From Viridothelium virens (lineage: Eukaryota > Ascomycota > Dothideomycetes > Trypetheliales > Trypetheliaceae), in assembly GCA_010094025.1 (NCBI GenBank), contig ML991850.1:62001-126000 (forward strand): 64,000 nucleotides of DNA, written 5' to 3'. A program made the position numbers and the translations under genes. Each line of letters begins with the position of its first letter. Positions within the stretch are counted from its first letter, which is position 1. Under the pieces are notes generated by a model. The model saw only the letters and a list, made by a program, of their open reading frames with translations. It did no database searches and was not told the origin of the DNA. This document shows positions 20,272 to 31,420 of the stretch, one piece after another.

Positions 20272-20541
20272 TCAGTGTTCTCTGGATCTCTTGGCTCCTG
20301 AAGATGAATGGGTGGTAGTATCATCGAGCTGGCGCTTTTTGCTCATCTTATTGTTGCCAGAAGTCAATGGAACTGCCTTTCTCCCACCGAAGCACACTTT
20401 GCAAATGCACTTCTTGTTTTCCATCCTCCAGGTGTCGGTGATTGCGCATTCCATGAAGGGATTGTTCTTCTTGTTCGTGCATGGTTCAGGGTAGATGTCC
20501 GTATCACCGCAACCGAAGTGGTATTTAATCATATAACACAT
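20272..20541 (-). CDS. Small Cys-rich, probably zinc-binding protein (second of two)
   Basis: A single exon of 89 residues. Cysteines fall at 2, 11, 21, 32, 45, 47 and 50: MCYMIKYHFGCG ... EC ... KCICKVC. Positions 2, 11, 21/22, 32 and the closing pair match the other small gene at 17350-17715, so the two are probably distant paralogues. The C-terminal 30 residues are basic (KMSKKRQL, AKRSREH), which could be a nuclear-localisation or nucleic-acid-binding tail. No signal peptide. No known function. Confidence 0.6.
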   Translation of the reverse strand: MCYMIKYHFGCGDTDIYPEPCTNKKNNPFMECAITDTWRMENKKCICKVCFGGRKAVPLTSGNNKMSKKRQLDDTTTHSSSGAKRSREH

Positions 20542-21254
20542 TGTGATTCTGGCGCTGCGAGGGTTTTATATGAGCACTGTAAAATTTGCTGCCGAATAAA
20601 ATAGATTCCAGGAGGTCGCGGAGTAATATCTCGAATGAAGAGGATAAACTTGATGCTGAACCTTGACGATCAATGAAAGTGCAGTAGAGGGGGGCAGTGG
20701 ATTCTTATAGACCTTCGAGACGAGGTAATTGTTAGGTAGAAGGCGACACATCTAGATGAGGACGCGACGATTTACGCCGGTGATTCATCTTCGCTGAGTC
20801 AATGGTGAGAATTCTGTCATATGGTTGGTTGGATAGAGTCATTTTTCAGTGAAAAGACTCAAGAGTAACGGAAAGGCAGCGGCAGCAATGACAGTATGGT
20901 TAATGATTCGACTATAAATTTGCTCGACACAGTGATTAATAAGACGAAGGAATTAATAGACTGGGCGTGATAAGCACTACGTCATGCACAGTAAATGTTA
21001 TAACCAGCCGGAGAGGTGACGACCACGATAGAAGGCCCGATAGACTCACAAGGAAGAAAAGAGACTCAACTTACTATTGGGGATGAGTTAGGCTGTGAGC
21101 ACACTGAAGCGGAAGATTGCAAGTAGTTTCTAGAGATCGAATGTAGTCAAGCTCACTGCCGGGACCAACCCAGACGGGAACACATGCAAACATTGAGGCC
21201 TACTGAAACACACATCCAAACATAAAGTTGTCGCGTTACACTCATCTTCGTAGA
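20542..21254. other. Intergenic, no gene seen
   Basis: About 0.7 kb upstream of the Cys-rich gene and downstream of the RING gene. Nothing supportable. Confidence 0.5.
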
Positions 21255-23914
21255 TTATCTCCTTATGCCTCGCATGACGCCCACAGTAGATGACCCAACT
21301 CGATCTTCCGAGTCATGGCAGCGAGGCCCTTGCCCATACATGGGTGGCCGAGAATCTGACGGACCTCCAAAACTTTGCGTACGCAACGCACCGCTTCTAG
21401 CACCTCGTATGCCAAATGTGTCTTGTCTCCTCGAGCCAAATGACGACCGTGGGCCTAACAGACCAGATGTTGATGGAGTCGCGGATGGTAGCGGAGCAGC
21501 TCGCTTGGGTGCAGAGGTCTGTGCCCACCTCCCATACATGTCGTTCCTCGAGGTTTGCGTGGAGTGTACTGGTCCTGCACGAGGAAGGTCAGGGCGTTGA
21601 AATAGGCCCTCGGCCGTCCGTGGGGTCTCAGGCACAATGAGGCTGTTGTTAGCAGCTGCTCTTGGTCCGCGACCTCGATAAAAAGGATCTCGATATACGT
21701 CGTATGGATCGTCCGTATATGTTCGAATACGCGCATCGGTACGCGGTTGCTGTGCAGGCTCCGTTCTGAAGCCCTGCATCATATCACGAAACTCCTCATT
21801 CTTGCTCCGGGGTATCGACGGAGTATCTGCATATAAATTTGCTCGTAGAGAGTGGAAAAATGGACTGGACACTGACTTGTATGGTGATGTGGCGGAATCG
21901 TATCTCTGTCGTACTGGAGCCGGAGTGACTGGAGCAGCATTCTGATTTTGATAAGGCGAAGACCACCAAAGGGAATGCGTTTCTCGGTTGCTTCGAAAGG
22001 GCTTGCTGGTGTCCATATGCTCGTCAGAACGAGCGTCTTTCAGATGTCCAACCTGTCGTCGGTTTGCATTCGACCCTGTATAGTGGGTTAGTGGCTCTGT
22101 CCTATGGGCAGATCTCGGTACGAATGGGGCTCCTTCTGGTGAAGGCCGATATATGTTCCGTACCACATCTTCCATGCCAAAAAAAGCATCGATTCGCTTC
22201 GGACTTTGCGGCCGGTGACCTTGGTTGTACTGCGATGACTTCTCGTAGTTGTAGTGCCTGGATCCATGGATCACATTTGCTGAGTGGTGAGCGTCAGATG
22301 GTTCCAGACTCTGGATCGGCTTCGGGGGCACAAAAGAGGGATCACCCAACAGAGCATTGTTCTCCGGATCTTGTAATCGAGCCCTTTTGTAATCTTGAGG
22401 AGATGTCGTTTGGCTGACCGCGGTGCCATGCTGATGGACTCTTTCAAGATTTCGGAACGTATGATTATTGTACTCATGCGTCATATGCTCGCGTGAGATA
22501 CCATTTGCTTCATTCTGCTGCCGCTCGTATCGATTTACCTGTACGGCCTCTGCATCCGGCCTTTCAATCGTTTGCTCCGAACTCTGTGGTTTTGTGGGCA
22601 AGGTTAATCTTGGACTTGAACGCGAATGACTCGATCTGTGGGACAAGCGTTGTGGACTGCGAATTGGCAGCGCAGAAGGAGGCGGCATCATATCACGGCT
22701 TGTACCTTTTGCGGGGTTTCGCGCCTCAATGAACGAACTTTGAATATCCTGTAGATAATCGGCACGTTTTCTTTTCGTTCCAGAGCTTCCCCAACCGTCA
22801 TCAGAAATCAAATATTCAGCAACATATGCGTGTTTTGACTGCGGCCTAAATGTTGTGTGATTCGAAGTAGATTGATCGCCTGGCTCTCTTCGGTGGTCTC
22901 GATACTCGTCGAGTTTTTCGATGGGAGTTATATCAAGTTCGCCATTGATTCCCGGACGTGACGCCGAATGTTGCCTGTTAGGACTGGTGACGACCTTGTC
23001 CTCCACTCGCTCATTTGGCGGGCGATATGAGAATTTTGTGCTCGGGACTTCGTAGCCTAGATACAACAGTTGCTTTCTGAGTAGCTCATTCTCACTGTAC
23101 CTGGATAAGCATTCGTACATGCTGCTACAACCAATTAACTTACTTTGCTAGTTTTGTCACCAAGCCAAGATAGTGCTTGATTTGAGGCTCCTTTCGCTTC
23201 CATAGTTGCAATCGCTTTTCGCTTTCCCCGAGAACCTGTACTCTGGCTTGTAGCTCCTGTACTTGTCCCTCTAAATCATCTGCTCTGGTTGCCTCTTCTG
23301 TCACCCTTTTCTCCAGAACGCTAGAATTTTTGGACTGCTCCCTCACCTTATGTAAGGCCTTCATCCCGTAGCGCATAAGGGAGAGATATTGAAACTATAC
23401 TAATCAACAAGATTGTGCTAAGACTTATGCATCTATAGAACTCACCCTCATTGCCCCGGTATCTTTGAAATCGGCATCCAGCTTAATCGGCGGAACTTGA
23501 AAGAACGATGGGGGAATTGCAGCATCGAAATCGCCATTGGAGATACCACGAATACCATATAAGTTCCTAGGGGACTGATCATTCTTGGTAGCAGCGCAAA
23601 ACGGGCAGGGTGCGCGTGGAGGCTTGCTCTCCGGATGAAACGGTGCACCTAAAGAGTCGACATCAGGGACAGCAAGGAAATGTAGTACGCGCCTGCTTAC
23701 CTCCACCCTCTAGATGTTCGCCGCAGGTGAGATGTGCGCATTCTGTGAGCCATAGCTTTGTGGTTGTGGTGTCGTGGCTTTGCCTGCCATCATTTAATCC
23801 GTGATTGCTTGGTCGAGAACTGTAGACGTCGTTGATTGTCGCCTGACAAATTGAACAACTAAGTATGAGCTCGAGCGGCGCGATAATTATCTCGTTTGAG
23901 CTGTTTCCCGACAT
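21255..23914 (-). CDS. RING/coiled-coil protein, HEI10/Zip3-like zinc pattern
   Basis: Four exons, 23914-23701, 23648-23446, 23394-23144 and 23100-21255, give 837 residues. The last intron is only 43 bases. The zinc ligands run C20-x2-C23, C59-x-H61-x2-C64-x2-H67, C86-x2-C89 (LSCSIC, TECAHLTCGEH, CPFC). This C-C-C-H-C-H-C-C order, with a GEH or DQH box, is that of HEI10/CCNB1IP1-type RING proteins, SUMO or ubiquitin ligases that mark meiotic crossovers. A coiled coil follows at about 155-220 (VLEKRVTEEATRADDLEGQV, LLRKQLLYLGYEV), also as in that family. The remaining 600 residues are Ser/Pro/Arg-rich and disordered, with PETPRT and repeated SP sites that suit CDK control. It is far longer than known HEI10 proteins, so the family call is tentative; the RING call is firm. 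Confidence 0.75.
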
Positions 23915-24144
23915 TTAGAGCACTTTCAGTGGGGCCATTAAACCGAGCAGGGAAATGTGCGGACGGGTCGAAAACGCGTCATCACGTGCTACCATTTATG
24001 ATGAAGCATTCTCGCCTATGGCGACGATTGAAGAAGCGAAGCATAGTGATACGAATAGCAGTTGCTCATCTAGATGCTTTACCACGGCAAAGGAAACTCA
24101 AGTCACCATATGTACAATTACTCACAATCCCGCCAGTGTAGCAT

Positions 24145-24840
24145 TTATTCGAAGGTTCTACAAGGATAGCTGCAATACGTCAGTATCTCGATAACTGTGG
24201 TTGAAATCAAAACAGCTTACTTTGTACCATAGGTTTGCTCTTTGAGAATCTCGTATCTCTTTCCACCCTCTAGTGGACTAAGGCCACTTGGTAATGGAGG
24301 CAGTCCACCAGGGCCCAGTATGCTTGCAATATTTTTCTTCCCTTCATCCTTTTCAAAGAACTTGGATAGCCCCCTCTGTCCTTCCTCTTTTACCTCCACG
24401 AGCTGCTTCTGCCCTGCGTCACCAATCTTCAGTACCTCATCCTTAGGAGTTGCCTTACTTCCCACTGTCAAGAGGCCGACCACATCGCCTTGGTTCACGA
24501 CGCTCAATTTCGGATATTGCCTTCGGACATCACGTTTCCAGTATGGATTCTCAGCAAGATCGGCAGCAGGGACTGTAACAGGGTCGTCGTAGTTGCGAGG
24601 GTCGTTGGCTCCTGGAGGAGGATTGCGGAATTGAGGGTTAAGAGGGATACCGCTGGAGCGCTTTGGATCGATCGATAGCTTTGACGATATCCAGGCACCC
24701 CAGCCTTGTGGTTGTACTGTGTATTTCTGGTGCGTGGAATTAGCTTAGAGTAAAGAGAGAGGAGCGCATATAGGTACTTTATAACGAGAGGCTTGGTTGG
24801 CAGCAGACTGTATAGCTTGCTTTGCGCCTGCGGAAGCCAT
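24145..24840 (-). CDS. NADH-ubiquinone oxidoreductase 21.3 kDa subunit (complex I accessory)
   Basis: Three exons, 24840-24778, 24726-24221 and 24169-24145, give 197 residues. The last exon is just 25 bases and codes the conserved tail YPCRTFE; without it the frame stops at a GTAAGC donor. Family marks are ASRYKKYTVQ, SSGIPLNPQFRNPPPG, YDDPVTVPAADLAENPYWKR, YPKLSVVNQGDVVGLLTVGS and GLPPLPSG. Length and order match the fungal 21.3 kDa accessory subunit of mitochondrial complex I. The N-terminus is short and basic, as expected for an imported protein without a long presequence. It is head-to-head with the amidohydrolase gene and lies 231 bases upstream of the RING gene on the same strand. Confidence 0.88.
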
Positions 24841-25634
24841 GCGGAAAGGGAAGAAAGCCTCAAGAGGTCGCTCGGCTCTCAATAGATCCTGATAATGGGG
24901 TGCTCTTGCATCATTCAGGGTGTCGAATGGGTTCATCAGACGGCGTAGCTCCGCCAGAGATGTACGCTAGGCCAACTAAGCCCAGAACGGCAATGCGGCT
25001 CTCCGTGCGAAGAAAAAGTCTCCGATTTCGAGATACAGACCTTCATCTCTCATCCTGTTAATTACAATGCTAAACATGCCTTATATATTCCTTCACTTTA
25101 CAGTCTTATAAAATTTCTATATTTGCTAACCGTTGTATACATTGACTTTAACAATTCTAGACTTCAAATGTCAAGAAATGCAGGTACGAAGATGCTTTGT
25201 TGTTACGGTACGATAGTTTACGAGTCAAAATCGGATACTTTTTCTCCACCCGGACAGGCAGGCTAAGCTACTTCATGATCCCTAGTTCTGCAGCATCTGA
25301 CCGGTGCCAATGTCTACAACGTACATTAGCACGCTCATAGATTAATAATTGTCTATGACTCGAGAGAGCAGATACTCCCATTCGGCGGGTTCCTTGCGAA
25401 TCCGATTCGCTACAAATCCTTGAGCAGAGCCTTTCATTGGTTTGAGACTGTTTCACTGAAGTATTTGTGTGACGTAGGACGATGTGTATCCTAGGTAGGT
25501 TAACCGTAAACATCAGGGCGCAGAGGCATATATACATATGCAGGCGCTTCCTGATTGACCGCTATCAAGCGTCGAGTGCTCCGTTTGATTGATATCCAAA
25601 GCGTTTCTCTCCAGATCATCACGACTCCTCAACT
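24841..25634. promoter_or_regulatory. Divergent intergenic region, complex I subunit / amidohydrolase
   Basis: About 0.8 kb between two outward-facing genes. It contains AT-rich sequence around 25070-25150 and no supported exon. Confidence 0.4.
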
Positions 25635-26938
25635 ATGTCTTCTAAATCATTTGTGATCCAGGATGTTCGAATCTTCACCGGCGAGGAGGTCATTGACTCT
25701 GGATTCGTCCACGTTGATGATGGGCGGATCGTTGCTGTCGGCTCCGTTAGGCCAACAACGAGTGATGCAGTCCTGACCATATCAAGGCCTGGGCATACGC
25801 TGCTTCCAGGTCTCATCGATGCCCACGTCCATTCTGATGCCAGTCATACAGTTCTCGCCCAGTCAATAAAATTTGGAGTGACTACAGTCCTTGACATGGG
25901 ATCCAACGCAGAAGATATTCAATACCTCAGAGGCGTTGCTAACGAACGTAAAGATTACGCTGATATCAGAAGCGCCCAGACAGCAGCCATGGTCGAGGGA
26001 GGTTGGCCAACGCCTGTATTTCTAGCCTATGACTCTTCGCCAGGGGCTACAGCCATACTGGATTCGTGGCCCAAGATCAGAGGTCCTGCAGATGCTGACG
26101 AGTTTGTGGCGAGGAACGTACATGAAGGTGCAGACTATACCAAGATTCTTCATGATAGCGGCCATGCGGTGAAGGCAGGGCCATTGCCAAGCTTTTCAAT
26201 CGAATCACAAAAAGCACTGGTGAAGGCCAGCCATAAGCGTGGAGTGAGGTGTTTTGCACATGCCACAGGCCTAGAAGACACCTTTCAAGTCTTGGAAGCC
26301 GGCGTCGATGGTGTCATGCATACTATTTACGACAAGAGCCCGTCAAAGGAACTTGCTAAAGCGTATAAGCAATGCGGTGCATTCTGTAATCCTACTCTCG
26401 GGGTCATTGCGACTTTGACCGGCGAAGGAGATGACATCAGGTTGCGTCTGGCAAGAGATCCGAGAGTCACTGCAAGGTTAGACCAGGAGACTTTAGAGCG
26501 ATTAGCGAAGACGATTGGAATTGGGAAGCCAGGCGCTAGTGTTAAGTACGCCTATGAAAGTGTGAGGATGCTTCATAAAGCTGGTATCGATATCATCTGG
26601 TACGTTCACATCTGTCTTCATATTACAGCCAAGACTTATGCCACCATTTCCGCAGTGGTTCCGATACGGCGCATATTTCTTTAGGCTCAGCATATGGTTT
26701 CTCACCTCATCATGAGCTATCCTTGCTTGTTCACAAGGTAGAATTAACGCCGAGAGAGGCTCTTCGATCTGCCACTGCTCTTACTGCAGTGCGATTTGGC
26801 TTCGAAGATCGAGGTTGCATCGCGAAAGGAAGAAAGGCTGATCTGCTGCTTGTTGAAGGGAATCCGCTTGAGGATATAGAAGCTACCTTGAATTTGAGAG
26901 GTGTATGGAGAGATGGCGTGGAGTTACAGTCCGCCTGA
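25635..26938 (+). CDS. Amidohydrolase family enzyme
   Basis: Two exons, 25635-26599 and 26656-26938, give 415 residues. The 56-base intron restores the metal-site motif GSDTAH across the junction. Metal ligands of the amidohydrolase (subtype I) barrel are all visible: DAHVH (H64, H66), a lysine in DYTKILHDSG, FAHATG, GVMHTIY and GSD. The N-terminal small beta domain (IQDVRIFTGEEVIDSGFVHV) and the closing GRKADLLLVEGNPL strand are both present, so the enzyme looks complete. Close relatives are imidazolonepropionase-like hydrolases of unknown substrate. There is no signal peptide, so it is probably cytosolic. It is followed on the same strand by an FAD monooxygenase. Confidence 0.9.
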
Positions 26939-27514
26939 AGTCGTTCGGTCAGATTGCGAGATTGCAGCCGTAGGATATGTGTTTCCTTGGCCGATGATTG
27001 TGTTTGCGCCTTCGTAATATTCGTAATGTCATCGTAATCGATGAAGGGTCTGACAGATCGGAATCAGGCTAATAGTTTACATTATATTGAAGACTGTTCT
27101 TGCCTCAAGGATCTTGCTGTGATTGGTCCAGAGAGCTACCTGCGCAGAGTCGGTTTGCACTGTATGGAACAGGTCCGTTCTTCATCTGCACTTCACGGGG
27201 GATGCTGCCTCCGCAGTCCGAATTTCCTGGTGTCGTACGGGAAACCGGCAAGTCTCGATGATTATTCTCTATTGCTCATATATATGTGTCGGCGCTCCTC
27301 GGCGCCGTCTGTACAAAGTCAAGTGCTGACGGCGGCGGCGGCGGCACAGTGCAGAGGTGGGGCTTGACGTGGAGATCTCAACAAGGATTCATGGCAGTAA
27401 GGACGGGAGTGGTTATCTATTCTACCTTAAAGGAGAGAAAAGTCCTGAGTTTAGAGTATATTGTACGGTCGTGAATTGGATGGAAAGTGTATTAAATCGA
27501 TTTTATAGTATATT
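26939..27514. other. Intergenic, no gene seen
   Basis: About 0.6 kb between two plus-strand catabolic genes. A short GC-rich hairpin (CGGCGC TCCT CGGCGCC) lies at about 27290-27310, followed by a GGC repeat. No exon. Confidence 0.45.
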
Positions 27515-28873
27515 ATGAAGATGGCTTTGGAAGAGAAAAAGACGCCAACCATTGCAATCATTGGAGCAGGACTCGGGGGCGTTACCCTAGCAATCGGTCT
27601 CCTTAATCAAACGAGCATCCCGCCATCTGCTATCCATCTTTACGAAGCAGCATCACAATTCTCTGAAATAGGTGCTGGTATTGCGTCTGGACCTAATGCT
27701 GTTCGTGCGCTCCGGCTCATCTCCCCGAGGATCGCAGAAGCGTATGCAAAATGTGTAACGAACAACGCGGAGCAGGATCTCTGGTCAACCTGGCTGGGAT
27801 TTCGTTGGGGGATGCCAAGTAAAGACGGTACGAGGAGAACGGAAGATTTGATTCTGAATTTAGAATACAAACCGATAGCCGGCCAAGCCGATGAAGAACT
27901 CATCCCTGGAAAACCAATCCTGGCGCGCTCGTGTGTTCATCGTGCCGCTTTTTTGGACGAATTGGTGAAGTTGATCCCAGATGGCATGTGCTCTTTTCGA
28001 AAGACACTCGAGGACATTACGGAACAATCGTCTTCGGATCCTGTTACACTGCATTTTTCAGATGGTACCACGGCTCGTGCGGACATCGTTATTGGCTGTG
28101 ATGGTGTCAAGTCCCGCACACGTACCTTGCTTTTTGGCGCTGAGAAAGCAGCACCACAATTCACGAACCAGTATGCATATCGCTCCCTCGTGCCTATGGA
28201 ACTTGCAGTAAAAGCAATGGGGCCACTGTTAGCGCAAAATGGGCATATACACTTCGGCTACGGCGGCTACATTATCACATATCCTGTCGATCATGGGAAG
28301 TTGATGAATCTGGTTGCTATCAAGCCCTTTACTGAACCCTGGCCTTCTGATAAGCCATGGACCGCACCTGCAACGCGTGAAGAGATGTTGCACGACTTCG
28401 AGGGATGGAATGAGAAGTTGCTTGCCATGCTAAATACGGTGAAGAGACCGGAGAAGTGGGCATTGTTCGATTCACAGGATCTGGAAAGATTCTGGAAGGG
28501 AAAAGTGTGTATACTAGGTGATGCAGCGCACAGCAGCACGCCACACTTGGGCGCTGGAAGTGGCATGGCTTTTGAGGACGGCTACATTTTGAGCAACTTG
28601 CTTGGGTTGTACTTCGAGACAACTAGAAGACATGGGTCCTTGGATCTGGAGAGAGTTTTCGATGCATTTGACTCGGTCAGAAGGAAGCGAGCCCAAACCC
28701 TAGTGAAGTTCAGTCGTGATACTGGAAAGATGGTGCAGTTACGGGACAAGAGTGTAGGCGATGACGAGGAGGGCATTGCTCGATTGTTGCGAAACAGATA
28801 CGATTGGGTTTGGCGATATGATTTGCAAGAAAGTCTGACAAAGGCCAAGGCAATGCTTGTCAATGGTAAGTGA
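27515..28873 (+). CDS. FAD-dependent monooxygenase, salicylate-hydroxylase-like
   Basis: A single exon of 452 residues. It has the FAD dinucleotide motif IIGAGLGGVTLAIGL (GxGxxG at 17-22), the IGCDGVKSRTR block (the DG motif of aromatic hydroxylases) and the second FAD motif GDAAHSSTPHLGAG (335-348). The order and length match group A flavoprotein hydroxylases such as salicylate 1-monooxygenase, which turn salicylate into catechol with NAD(P)H and O2. No signal peptide. The true substrate is unknown because this family is very large in fungi. A GTAAGT at 28868 overlaps the stop, so a short extra exon is possible, but none was convincing. An intradiol dioxygenase lies 2.5 kb downstream. Confidence 0.9.
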   Translation: MKMALEEKKTPTIAIIGAGLGGVTLAIGLLNQTSIPPSAIHLYEAASQFSEIGAGIASGPNAVRALRLISPRIAEAYAKCVTNNAEQDLWSTWLGFRWGMPSKDGTRRTEDLILNLEYKPIAGQADEELIPGKPILARSCVHRAAFLDELVKLIPDGMCSFRKTLEDITEQSSSDPVTLHFSDGTTARADIVIGCDGVKSRTRTLLFGAEKAAPQFTNQYAYRSLVPMELAVKAMGPLLAQNGHIHFGYGGYIITYPVDHGKLMNLVAIKPFTEPWPSDKPWTAPATREEMLHDFEGWNEKLLAMLNTVKRPEKWALFDSQDLERFWKGKVCILGDAAHSSTPHLGAGSGMAFEDGYILSNLLGLYFETTRRHGSLDLERVFDAFDSVRRKRAQTLVKFSRDTGKMVQLRDKSVGDDEEGIARLLRNRYDWVWRYDLQESLTKAKAMLVNGK

Positions 28874-31420
28874 GATTCTCGAGGTAATGAAGTATTGCCT
28901 GTAACTTGTGAGTATTCTTTCGAGACCATGAACTCAGCGATGAGGGTCGATGTAGTCTGCTCATACAATTCGTCTTTCCGTAAAAATCTAGATGAAGCCG
29001 GGGTTATACTCGAGAAAGTGACAGTGCATTGCAAATAAGGATACGTTAAAGACGAAGTGCGATCTTGGGTTCGCGGGTAGTGAAATATTGTCAAAAATAT
29101 CAGGCCTGCTATTCTTCGTGCATCGAAGAGCCATCTGGATGCTCCTTCCTTCATGCTCGATTCGTCGAGCTGAGTTATCTGCTTTTCTTTACGACTCATC
29201 GAGCCAATTGTACGTCGATTCCCATCCAGAATTGGAGTCAAGAAATCTGCCTGGGCATGCATGAGAGCGCAGAGTGATGCGAACGAACATCTCGAAGAAC
29301 CTGGCAACAGTCATAGCTCTCACAATTTTGCATACTTGGAGCCGCTCGATCCAACCACTACTCCGGGGCCATTGCGCTTGTCGCCCAATCGTACAAAGCT
29401 GGGCTCAGATGGTCACGACATTGCTACAGCGAGCTGTGCCACTGACAACGACACAGAGGAAGCGCTTTCCATGGCTTCTGCAGGGGCATTGGTGGGAAAG
29501 CTGTGACCTGACGATCCCAATTCAATCTCCACAGCCGACTTGTCTCTCGAGCTGAAGCACCACCGTTGACTCCAGCTTAAAATGCGCACGCGGTATGCCG
29601 GCCGGTAGACCATCTTGGGCCGCCGTATCCTTTGGCGCCAACAGCATGCCGACCACATTCTTCATTAACGGCACGACCGTGACGAGCAATGGCAAGGCCA
29701 TATCCCTTGACAATGATGGCCTTCATATCGGAAGCGATTCTGGCATCAATGACGTGGCGTCTCAGAAACAATCCCCACATTGAACGAAGCCGCGTTGTTT
29801 TGGACGCATCTGGGCACGCACAAACCACTGCTGAGGATAAGTAGCGTGGCTGCTCTGGGTGGCTACACCACTCGCAATCAGCGGTTTGAGCACGAATTTA
29901 GATAGGAAGATGCTTAGTCTGGGGTCTAGTACGATCGTTGCAAACACTTTAATGCAGTCGTTTCAAACTGTGACGGCGGGCTTGTGAGTTTAGCGAAGAC
30001 AGGGACATACTCCACTGCTAATGCATCTGGTGCGGAGAGTTGGGGAAAGAACATGGACTAGAAGTGCATCTGCGAGGCTGCGCCTGATGGCGGTGATGTT
30101 TTGAGAATCATATGGTCTGTAGGCAAATAATGTTGGCTTCCGAAGAGATTCCTACCCGCTGCCGAGATCCGTTGATAGATTCAAAGAAATCATTCTCTTC
30201 TCTCCTCTCTTGTCGAAATCATCCTTTGGGCGGCTGCTCCATGGCTTGCCAGCTTCCCCACTGGGCAAGGAGCGGGAGCATCATCTTCATCTACCGTCTC
30301 TCTCCTGAGAGCACCATCGTCAAGGTTATTCCTTCACAACAATTTGTGTTCGGAAAGTCTGAAGCCAACACTGCCATGTTTGATGCGTACGGCATTCAAG
30401 CCCTCTTGGTGAGACGTCAGTGTGATACCTGGCTGCAGAAAATGTTCGTCTGGCAGAAGACCGGGCCGTAGTCGGTTGTGCTCCGCTATGCCGGCTGGTG
30501 AACTCGTAACCCTCAGCACTCTCAGGGTCTGATTGCTTGGGTGGGTTGGTTCAAAGCTCGAGCCTGTAGTTAGTGCTATGGCGCTATGGTGCAGTGGCTG
30601 CATGTGGAGGGAACGATGAAGAATGAAGTTTATGCGCTGGATCGGGCGTTCCATTCGTCCTCTTGAGCTTCCTTTTGGTTCTAGCGTCGCACATCACTAG
30701 GGTTGCCCGTCGCTTAGTGATTGCAGACCAAGCTAAAGACCTCCACTCTCCATCAACATACGCGTCCTTCGCTCTACCCTGGGGCTTTGCAGACCTCGCG
30801 TCAATTATCTCCACCTGTGCAGTTTCCTGCCAAGACGGAGCTTCCCTGGTGTTTTTCTACGATCAAGCATGTTCCTCCGCTCGCTTCCAAGGGGCTTTGG
30901 ACCTCAACCAATGATCTCTTACTGTTTACTATACCCAAAAGTCTATTCTCTTTCGGCGCAATTTCCCTAAAGCTCTCGAGCGTCGTCATTTTGCGCTGCG
31001 TCTTGCGAATTCTCTCTTCTCGTCATCAACTACCTTGCTCATACTGCACAGTAACACCTACCGATCATCAACGATCCCTACGTAGTGGGACGTTAACAGC
31101 GTATCAACGACGATGTTTCGGAAAGCACGATGCAATGAACCTGACTTCGGGACCACGCATCCTCCGGGACCACAGTAGTCTAGAGAATGAGCGTGTCATG
31201 GTACTGCGTAAGGTGAGGCATCGCGAAATAGCCCTTTCATCTTGTATACAAGTGGCTGAGTTAATCCACGCGTCCGCCAATCTCGAGCGGTATAAGAGAA
31301 GAGAGACGCTTCATGTTGTAGCTCTGTGTCCTATATCGAAGGATTTCAACTTCAGCCACTATCTTGCGATAGAAACGACGTTCATTTCTGAAAATCGCCC
31401 GTCCAATTTCAGTACCAGTC
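28874..31420. other. Gene-poor stretch, 2.5 kb, possible gene relics
   Basis: No intact gene. At about 29595-29783 a frame reads TTFFINGTTVTSNGKAIS followed by LDNDGLHIGSDSG, which recalls the repeat strands of fungal Ser/Thr-rich wall proteins (TxTINGxxxTxN). It is isolated and probably a decayed fragment. Open frames at 30112-30471 and 30721-31500 have no family pattern. Confidence 0.35.

Noticed and set aside
29595-29783. Fragment resembling TINGxxxTxN strands of fungal Ser/Thr-rich wall proteins
   Set aside because: Too short and isolated; no signal peptide or further repeats, so not called as a gene.
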